Assembly (NCBI GenBank): GCA_002284615.2
Contig: MU069872.1
Location: forward strand, 91,564 to 104,249
DNA: 12,686 nucleotides
Direction of reading: 5' to 3'
DNA from: Dunaliella salina
Taxonomy: Eukaryota; Chlorophyta; Chlorophyceae; Chlamydomonadales; Dunaliellaceae
Numbering within the stretch: the first letter of the stretch is position 1; the number at the start of each line of letters is the position of its first letter. The notes below the pieces were generated by a model. That model was not told the DNA's origin, made no database searches, and saw only the letters and a list, made by a program, of their open reading frames with translations. Both the position numbers and the translations under genes were made by a program. Below, one piece after another: positions 7,772 to 12,686 of this stretch.

Positions 7772-7831
7772 GTGCTTGGGCTTTCCACCCTGCAGCTCAT
7801 GTCTATCATCAGCCAAGCGCCCACAACACAG
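7772..7831 (+). CDS. Exon 3 of the multi-EF-hand protein gene
   Basis: This 60-nt, 20-codon phase-0 exon lies between TTGCGCCTGTAG and the donor CAG|GTGACA. It encodes VLGLSTLQLMSIISQAPTTQ: a short linker, an E helix (LQLMSIIS) and the first residues of an EF-hand loop that is completed by exon 4 (EGMVQY). Placed between exon 2 and exon 4 it puts 27 residues between the two loops, close to the 24 in calmodulin-type pairs, which is my main reason for calling so small an exon. The loop is degenerate (P, T, T at positions 1-3), so it probably does not bind calcium. Unlike the other exons, it shows no tandem copies of its ends. Being very short, it rests on frame, splice sites and fit to neighbours. 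Confidence 0.6.
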
Positions 7832-7910
7832 GTGACACAGCCACTCCATGTCTGTTCTTGACAGGAATGCCAATGTAAGGCCCAGCAACAGCCTAGGTCG
7901 AACAAGGGGT

Positions 7911-7978
7911 CGCAGAAGAAGTTCCTGTGTGGAAGGGAAGGGATCGCAGAAGAAGTTCCTGTGTGGAAGGGATAAAGA
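7911..7978 (+). repeat. 34-bp direct duplication
   Basis: CGCAGAAGAAGTTCCTGTGT followed by GGAAGGGA occurs at 7911 and 7945. The copies are almost identical and purine-rich. They lie in the intron after exon 3. Confidence 0.9.
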
Positions 7979-8371
7979 AGCATCAGCCTGGGGCTGAGAT
8001 TGGCCTCGAAGTGGAAAGATGAAGCCAGATACTTGCCCCAAAGTGCTTCTTAGGTGTCCACAAGCTGGGCATCCTGATGGAGTCAAGTTGTGGTTGGCAC
8101 ATGAAGGATCTGAGATGTAAGGTGCAGGCAACCCAAAGGCAAAGCCATGCGCAATAGGCTCAAAAAAATCGTCTGCAAAATGCATGATCAGGGGGCAGAG
8201 GACAAAGGCGGTGATTCATGCCACTTGCAAATGTTCCTTTTACGCCTGAAACGACGGAATTGATTTCACCTCCAGAAGGAACACAGGGACGGCGATGGTC
8301 ACATGGCACATGCTCGTGCTTCCTTTGCGCCTAAAGCAATGGAATGTTGTGTGCCCATGCATGCTGTGCAG
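7979..8371. other. Intron without recognised feature
   Basis: The sequence is unique. The minus-strand open frames at 7727-8185 overlap exon 3 antisense and show no recognisable domain. Confidence 0.4.
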
Positions 8372-9150
8372 GGATGAGGGGTACAGCATTTACACTCCGT
8401 TCCCAGTGCCACTGTCATGATCTGTCACGTGTTTCGTTGCTGGGCACCCCTGTGCCAGGGGGAGCAGTGCAGTTTGTACGATCTGTTTCCAGTGCATGCC
8501 ACTGTCATGATTTCTCTCATGTTTCATTTTTGAAACATTTTGGGCATTGTGTCTTATGGACATGTGAAAACATTTTGGGCATTGTGTCTTATGGACATGT
8601 GAAAACATTTTGGGCATCCTGTGCAGGAGGGCATTGTGTCTTATGGACATGTGATGCTTTGTGCAACCGCCATGACCTCCACTGTGCTTTCCTTTTGTGC
8701 TTTCTCTACAAGAAGGCATGGTGCAGTGCACATATTTGGTGCTCATTGCCACTGCCATCATCCTCCACATGCTTCATGTCTGTACTTTCTTTGCAGGAGG
8801 GAGTGGTGCAGCGTGTGCAATTTGTGCCTCTCACAGCCGTCGCGATCGGCTCTCAATGAAGTAGTTTGTGATTGTGCCCATTGCTACTGCCACCATCCTC
8901 CTATGTGCTTTGTTTCTGTGCTTTCTCTGCTGGAGGGCATGGTGCAGTATACACAGCGTGTGCTTGTTGCGACAGCCATCATCCCCCACAAGCTTTATTA
9001 CTGTGCTTTCTTTTGCTGGAGGGAATGGTGCAATATGTACGGTTTGTGCCTCTCACAGCCACCATGATCTCCCAATGAAGCAGTACGTGCTTGTGCTTCT
9101 CACTACTGCCACCAACCTTAACATGCTGCATTTCCTTGCTTCGTGTGCAG
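8372..9150 (+). repeat. Tandem decayed copies of the exon 4 acceptor and exon head
   Basis: Seven degenerate copies of the exon 4 opening (GCAG|GAGGGAATGGTGCAGTACA) precede it. Exon-equivalent starts are about 8372, 8459, 8627, 8711, 8797, 8933 and 9018; the functional start is 9151. Steps are about 85 bp, or longer at three places (168, 136 and 133). Copies at 8372, 8459, 8627 and 8797 keep the acceptor AG; in the copies at 8933 and 9018 it has become CTG, and at 8711 the cytosine of CAG is lost. Exon words such as GTTTGTGCCTCTCACAGCC and GCCATCATC persist. Divergence is higher than in the exon 5 copies. Confidence 0.82.
8536..8655 (+). repeat. 35-bp subrepeat inside the exon 4 acceptor array
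   Basis: CATTTTGGGCATTGTGTCTT and the following ATGGACATGTGAAAA occur at 8536 and 8571, exactly 35 bp apart. The start of the unit recurs at 8606. GGCATTGTGTCTTATGGACA appears once more at about 8631, directly after a GCAGGA junction word. Confidence 0.9.
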
Positions 9151-9243
9151 GAGGGAATGGTGCAGTACATACAGTTCGTGCCCATTGCCACGGCCATGAT
9201 CTCCCACATGTATGGTGCAGACAACATGAAGTTGCGGTTGCAG
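9151..9243 (+). CDS. Exon 4 of the multi-EF-hand protein gene
   Basis: This 93-nt, 31-codon phase-0 exon lies between TCGTGTGCAG and the donor CAG|GTGAGC, a near-consensus 5' splice site. It starts EGMVQYIQFVPIATAMI: Gly at loop position 6, Val at 8, then the F helix with an FVP motif. Exon 1 has the parallel YEEVVPKALEHMI, so the two look like repeats of one EF-hand unit. The exon ends MKLRLQ and continues into exon 5 (AIREVA) as a helix. It is the last member of the tandem acceptor array and the only copy with a full open frame and a donor. The preceding half-loop comes from exon 3. Loop ligand positions are poor, so a structural role is more likely than calcium binding. Confidence 0.75.
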
Positions 9244-9312
9244 GTGAGCGATGCATCACAATAAAAAGCATGTTTGATGATGAGCGTTGTGTCATTAAGA
9301 TGCGGGTGCAGG
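9244..9312 (+). repeat. Single copy of the exon 4 tail plus degraded donor
   Basis: CATTAAGATGCGGGTGCAG|GC (ending 9311) echoes the exon 4 end CATGAAGTTGCGGTTGCAG|GT (ending 9243), 68 bp downstream. The donor GT has become GC. Reading through from exon 4 meets a TAA at 9262-9264, so it is not an alternative end of the same exon. Confidence 0.55.
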
Positions 9313-9389
9313 CAAACAAAGCCATTGCCTTGACAGGTTTGATGCAAATTTGCTAAACTATTCACTCCATGCTGCCCTAAGAAAAATGA

Positions 9390-9800
9390 GGCCGCTCAGC
9401 TCAGTGCCAAAAAACACTTTAGGCTTCAGAAGCAACAGGGCTTTGGCAGTAAAAAAGGAATTACTGCAAGCGTGGCAGCTCAGAGCCATACCAATCATTG
9501 AATGAGGTCACACTACTAGAGCAGCAGGGCTTTTTGAGCAAAACAAGGCGCCGCTTGCATGGCAGCTCAGGTCCGTGCCATCGAGATCCAAACTATTGGT
9601 TTCAGGAGCAACACGGCTTTTGGTCAAAACATGGTGCCGCTTGCTTAGCAGCTTAGATCTGTGCCATTGAGGTCAAAATGACAAATTGCAGGAGCAACAG
9701 GCTTTTTGAGTAAAACAAGGCGCCGCTTGCATGGCAGCTCAGATCTGTGCCATTGAGATCAAAATTACAGATTCCAGGAGCAACAGGGCTTTGGGTCAGG
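9390..9800 (+). repeat. About 86-bp tandem array, five copies
   Basis: GCAGCTCAG or a variant recurs at about 9396, 9475, 9563, 9648 and 9734, steps of 79-88 bp. Each copy is accompanied by AGCAACAGGGCTTT, GCGCCGCTTGCATGGCAGC and TGCCATTGAGATCAAAAT. Divergence rises towards the left end. No exon or protein is recognisable in it. Confidence 0.88.
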
Positions 9801-9816
9801 CGCCACATCCCTGTGT

Positions 9817-10303
9817 GATACCGCAGGGAAAATAATGTATCATTCTGCAAATACCTTTTTTGGGCACTGCGGATAAATTGCAACTAGCAAAAATATTATT
9901 GTTTGAGGCGCTGCGGATGTGTGCAGATAAGTTGAAATTAATTATTTTACGTGATGAGTGAGCAGTGATGAGGAGGGGGATGGCTGCAGTGATGAGGAGT
10001 GCAAGAAGGGGGATGGCACTCTGAGGGTGGAGTGGGCTCGGATGAGAGAATGGATTAGGATCTAAGGCCTGGACTTCTAGGGTTAGGTTGGACACCAACT
10101 AAAGAACTGAGTGAGGATGCAAGCTTGCTTTTAAGACCACCTTAACAACAAGTTGTTTCTGTGGGCTTAGGCCATTTGGCACTGTGGAAATATGCGGACA
10201 TGAAAATAGAAACTTCTGTCAAGGGTGCGGAAGTGATGCGGACGTTAGAAACTAATTATGTCTGAAAAAGGGTGCGGAATGGGTACGTGTCTGTACGGTA
10301 TCC
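9817..10303. mobile_element. Possible short element with GATACCG inverted ends
   Basis: The left edge reads GATACCGCAG at 9817-9826 and the right edge CTGTACGGTATC at 10291-10302, whose inverse is GATACCGTACAG. The block begins exactly where the 86-bp array breaks off and is AT-rich with scattered TGCGGA words. The right end shares two words with the AT-rich insertion at 5827-6002. No protein and no convincing target duplication are visible, so this is tentative. Open frames inside (for example minus 9796-10098) show nothing recognisable. Confidence 0.38.
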
Positions 10304-11155
10304 TGCCTTTAGCCAGCCAGCCCACCTTTACTAATTTTGAGCACACCACCTAGGGTCGAGGGCCCAAGCTAGTTATAAAAGCAATTTTGCAGCACTGGGC
10401 TGGACTTGTTTGGTGTAGCCTGCTGTGCGCTAGACCTGCATGTTTGTGCGCCCAGCCAGCAAAACTCACCCCTGCGTTCTCAACCCCTCCAGCTGCATCC
10501 CTAAGCCTGCAGGTAGACCCCAGGATGGGCCCTGAGTGCACAGGTGGCCACCTGCTGCGAGCAGGCGGGAGGCTGTCTAAGGAGGTGCTTGAAAGTCAGC
10601 CGATGGGAGTGTTGACGACAGGGAACAGCTTTCTGTTAAGCTCCACTGAAATTTTGATGCTTCTCCGGGTTGCTGGGTCGAGGTCCGGATTTCAAATTTT
10701 GAGTCGTTCAAATTCCTGCCGACGGCCAGAGATGCGAGATGGCAAGCATTACGTTTATATTTATTAAAACAGCATCATATTTACTGAAAGGCAAGCCCAA
10801 AGAAGCAAAGCTTGGAAAGCTGTGAACACTTTCCCTTGAAGGATAGGTTAAAAACTACATTGACCTTCTTGGACGTTTGCCCACACACAAGCAAGAAGTC
10901 TGGAGGATTGAGCTCCAGCAGCTTTCCAGAGCCCAGCAGCTCCTCCCTGTACCAGCATGGCGGCCTGCGGTGTCAATGTTGATGCTTACAACCCCAGGCA
11001 TCAGCCACGACAAACAGTGGGCGCGGAGGTGGCCTATCGAGGTTAAGGGTTAGAAGATACAAGGCTACAACGATAAGTGGGCCTCGTGCCAAAGCGACAG
11101 TCTGCTAGCCTGTTCACACAAAAGGAGGAGCTTTCTTTTCTCTAAAAATACGCAG
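10304..11155. other. Intron upstream of exon 5, no recognised gene
   Basis: The sequence is unique. A pol III B-box-like word GTTCAAATTCC lies at 10706-10716, followed by an AT-rich TTTATATTTATTAAAA end near 10752-10767, so a decayed SINE is possible but has no clear A box or target duplication. A 126-codon open frame at 10387-10767 has low-complexity Ala/Cys/Pro content and no domain I know. The last bases, CTTTCTTTTCTCTAAAAATACGCAG, form a good polypyrimidine tract and acceptor for exon 5. No copies of the exon 5 head precede it. Confidence 0.45.
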
Positions 11156-11290
11156 GCCATCCGAGAAGTCGCAGCAGGGGGGGGCATCCAGGCCCTCAGC
11201 CAGATGGACATCGCTGGCCTCAGGCAGCTGCTTGAGGAAGCCTTCACATCAGTTGACACAGATGGCAGCGGCCAGCTCGCTCTGGACCAG
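11156..11290 (+). CDS. Exon 5 of the multi-EF-hand protein gene, carrying a canonical EF-hand loop
   Basis: This 135-nt, 45-codon phase-0 exon follows a polypyrimidine tract and ACGCAG and ends CAG|GTGCGA. It encodes AIREVAAGGGIQALSQMD, then the E helix LRQLLEEAF and the loop DTDGSGQLALDQ. Asp at positions 1 and 3, Ser at 5, Gly at 6 and Leu at 8 are canonical; Gln at 12 replaces the usual Glu and may lower affinity. This is the best calcium-site candidate in the gene. It joins exon 4 (MKLRLQ) in frame. The gene must continue, because the F helix of this hand is missing. The exon tail and donor are copied seven times just downstream. Confidence 0.78.
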
Positions 11291-12135
11291 GTGCGAAGTG
11301 TGCTCTCTGTGTGTTCATGGACATTGCAGAGCAGGCCTTCACGTTGGCTGACACTGATGGCAGCGACCAGGTTGCTCTGGACCAGGTGCCATGTGTGCTT
11401 CCCGCACTCACATGATCTCAATGAATGAACTTGGCTGAGGCAGCTGCTTGAGCAGGCCTTCACGTCTGTTGACACAGATGGCAGCGGCCAGCTCGCTCTG
11501 GACCAGGTGCGGAAGTGTCTTTTTGTGTGTCTTACATTGGAAATCGCATAAAGGAATGAGATTTCTGTGTGGCAGCTGCTTTAGCAGGCCTTTGTGTCAG
11601 GCAACACTATGGCAGTGGCCAGCTCGCTCTGGACCAGGTACGGAGTGTGTCTTCTGTGTGCTCATGCACATCATGTAAAGGAACGAGCTTGGCTGTGTAT
11701 GGCAGCTGCTTGAGTAGGTCTTCATGTCTGTTGACACAGATGGCGGCGACCAGCTCGCTCTAGACCAGGTGCGGTGTGTGCTCCCTGTGTGTCCATGGGC
11801 GTCGTTTGATTGGATGAGCTCGGCTGTGTGAAGCAGCTGCGTGAGCAGGCCTTCGTGTTGACACTGATGGTAACGGCCAGCTTGCTCTGGACCTGGTGCG
11901 GATTGGGCTCCTGCGTGCTCATAAACATTGGTAAAGGAATGAGCTTTGCTATGTGTGGTATCTGCTTGAGCAGGCCTTCGTGTTGATACTGATGGTGACG
12001 GCCAGCTCGCTCTGGACCAGGTGCGGTGTGGGCTCCCAGTGTGTTCAGGGAATGAGCTTGGCTGTGAGTTGCAGCAACTGAAGCAGGCCTTCACCTCAGC
12101 TGACACCAAGCAGCAGCCAGCTCACGCAGGGAAAG
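11291..12135 (+). repeat. Seven tandem copies of the exon 5 EF-loop tail plus donor
   Basis: After exon 5 the loop-coding tail and its CAG|GTGCG donor recur with donors at about 11386, 11507, 11638, 11769, 11896, 12021 and a diverged one near 12137. Steps are 95-131 bp. Copies 1, 2 and 4 (11335-11385, 11456-11506, 11718-11768) keep an open 51-nt frame encoding EF-loop residues such as FTSVDTDGSGQLALDQ. Copies 3, 5 and 6 carry 1-nt or 4-nt deletions. Copy 2 is identical to exon 5 over GTTGACACAGATGGCAGCGG and on to the donor. All copies have an AG just before the frame (mostly GAGCAG) where exon 5 has GAGGAA. Confidence 0.88.
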
Positions 12136-12299
12136 GTGGAGAGTGTGTGCTGCTTCCTTGTTGCGTTTTGTCTGAGGGTGTTCCTAGTTAAATTCAAGTG
12201 TGCGGGCCTGCAAATTTGAAAACGCCAACAGCACTAGAATCTATTGGATATGCAGCATTCAATTGCTGGCTGGTATGGTACTTGCATGTTGCTTTTGCT
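12136..12299. other. Intron without recognised feature
   Basis: Unique sequence follows the last exon 5 copy. No exon continuing the EF-hand (the missing F helix) was found before the window ends. Confidence 0.4.
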
Positions 12300-12600
12300 T
12301 GGTTGCTGGCAGTGAAATGCTGAGCAATGTGGGCATGCTGTAAGCAAGCAGATAAAGAGCCTGCGGATTGAGACGAACAAGAAACATCCCTCTGTGCGAT
12401 GTGAACACTGTGATGAGGACACTGTATGTGAAACATCGTTGTGTGTGTGGGCATGTTGAGACGGCTATGGCACCTAGTTGCTAAGACGAGCAAGAAACAC
12501 AACTGTTGTGTGCTTTGCGAGTAATGGAGGTGCTGTGCAATGTGGGAGCGTTGCAAGCAGATGGCTGTGGAGCCTGTGTGCTGAGACAAGCAGGAAACAC
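12300..12600 (+). repeat. Degenerate 100-113-bp array, three copies
   Basis: GAGACGAACAAGAAACA and variants occur at 12370, 12483 and 12583. Each is preceded by GTGGG-GC-TG..AAGCAG-like and AGCCTG-like words. Divergence is considerable. Confidence 0.65.
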
Positions 12601-12615
12601 TATGGCTGTCTTTTT

Positions 12616-12632
12616 GCGCGCGCGCGCGCGCG
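12616..12632. repeat. (GC)n dinucleotide tract
   Basis: Seventeen bases of alternating G and C stand four bases before the AC run. Alternating purine-pyrimidine DNA of this kind can adopt the left-handed Z form. Confidence 0.97.
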
Positions 12633-12634
12633 TG

Positions 12635-12635
<1 letters not shown>

Positions 12636-12686
<51 letters not shown>
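12636..12686. repeat. (AC)n microsatellite at right edge
   Basis: An AC run reaches the end of the window, mirroring the run at 1-37. The cysteine/valine open frames on the minus strand here are translations of this repeat. Confidence 0.97.

Noticed and set aside
8344..9356. Overlapping plus-strand open frames of 126-171 codons rich in Cys, His and Phe
   Set aside because: They lie in the exon 4 acceptor array, in frames other than that of exon 4, and reflect decayed repeat copies.
5827..10303. A single 4.5-kb transposon bounded by ATACCGTACAG inverted repeats
   Set aside because: Exons 3 and 4 of the host gene and an array copy matching the left flank lie inside, so two small insertions explain the data better.
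10516..10546. Possible mini-exon between CTGCAG and ACAG|GTGG
   Set aside because: Its 31 nt would break the phase-0 chain between exons 4 and 5, which joins well without it.
11065..12109. Two long minus-strand open frames (136 and 170 codons)
   Set aside because: They are antisense to exon 5 and its tandem copies. Repeated phrases such as TWSRASWP mirror the plus-strand repeats.
12194..12686. Minus-strand frames beginning with runs of Cys-Val
   Set aside because: They are translations of the AC and GC dinucleotide tracts.

Overview
The window looks like a piece of a nuclear genome, most likely a green alga of the Chlorophyta. The base composition is balanced, the DNA is full of tandem repeats and microsatellites, introns are kilobases long, exons are tiny and end in ordinary GT and AG splice sites, and the coding exons favour codons such as CTG, AAG and GAG. 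Dunaliella or a relative is a guess. There is no bacterial-style gene, operon, rRNA or complete tRNA, and most long open frames are by-products of tandem repeats.

I read one split gene on the plus strand, incomplete at both ends. Five short exons (1785-1928, 4744-4818, 7772-7831, 9151-9243, 11156-11290) are all in phase 0. Joined, they give 169 codons with no stop. They read as a chain of EF-hand helix-loop-helix units: the second half of one loop with its F helix, a full loop DPEGSG..., a degenerate loop split between exons 3 and 4, and a canonical loop DTDGSGQLALDQ. The product should be a multi-EF-hand protein. A flagellar/axonemal role is possible but unproven.

The unusual part is how the introns are built. 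Exons 1, 2 and 4 are preceded by decayed tandem copies of their own 3' splice site plus exon head (about 6, 10 and 7 copies). Exons 1, 2 and 5 are followed by tandem copies of their own exon tail plus 5' splice site (2, 3 and 7 copies), and exon 4 by one. The intact copy is always the one nearest the exon body. The introns therefore seem to have grown by tandem duplication across exon-intron junctions. Three of the copies after exon 5 are still open 51-nt phase-0 units, each encoding an EF-hand loop.

Layout: 1-37 AC repeat; 186-432 13-bp minisatellite; 455-646 small inverted-repeat element; 1082-1784 acceptor-side copies; exon 1; 1929-2191 donor-side copies; 2200-2374 tRNA-type SINE with a target duplication; 2521-3650 110-bp array; 3697-3825 63-bp pair; 3848-4743 acceptor-side copies; exon 2; 4819-5060 donor-side copies; 5353-6092 121-bp array with an inserted AT-rich element; 6093-7771 mostly unique intron; exon 3; 8372-9150 acceptor-side copies; exon 4; 9390-9800 86-bp array; 9817-10303 possible inverted-repeat element; 10304-11155 intron; exon 5; 11291-12135 donor-side copies; 12300-12600 a further weak array; then GC and AC dinucleotide runs to the end.
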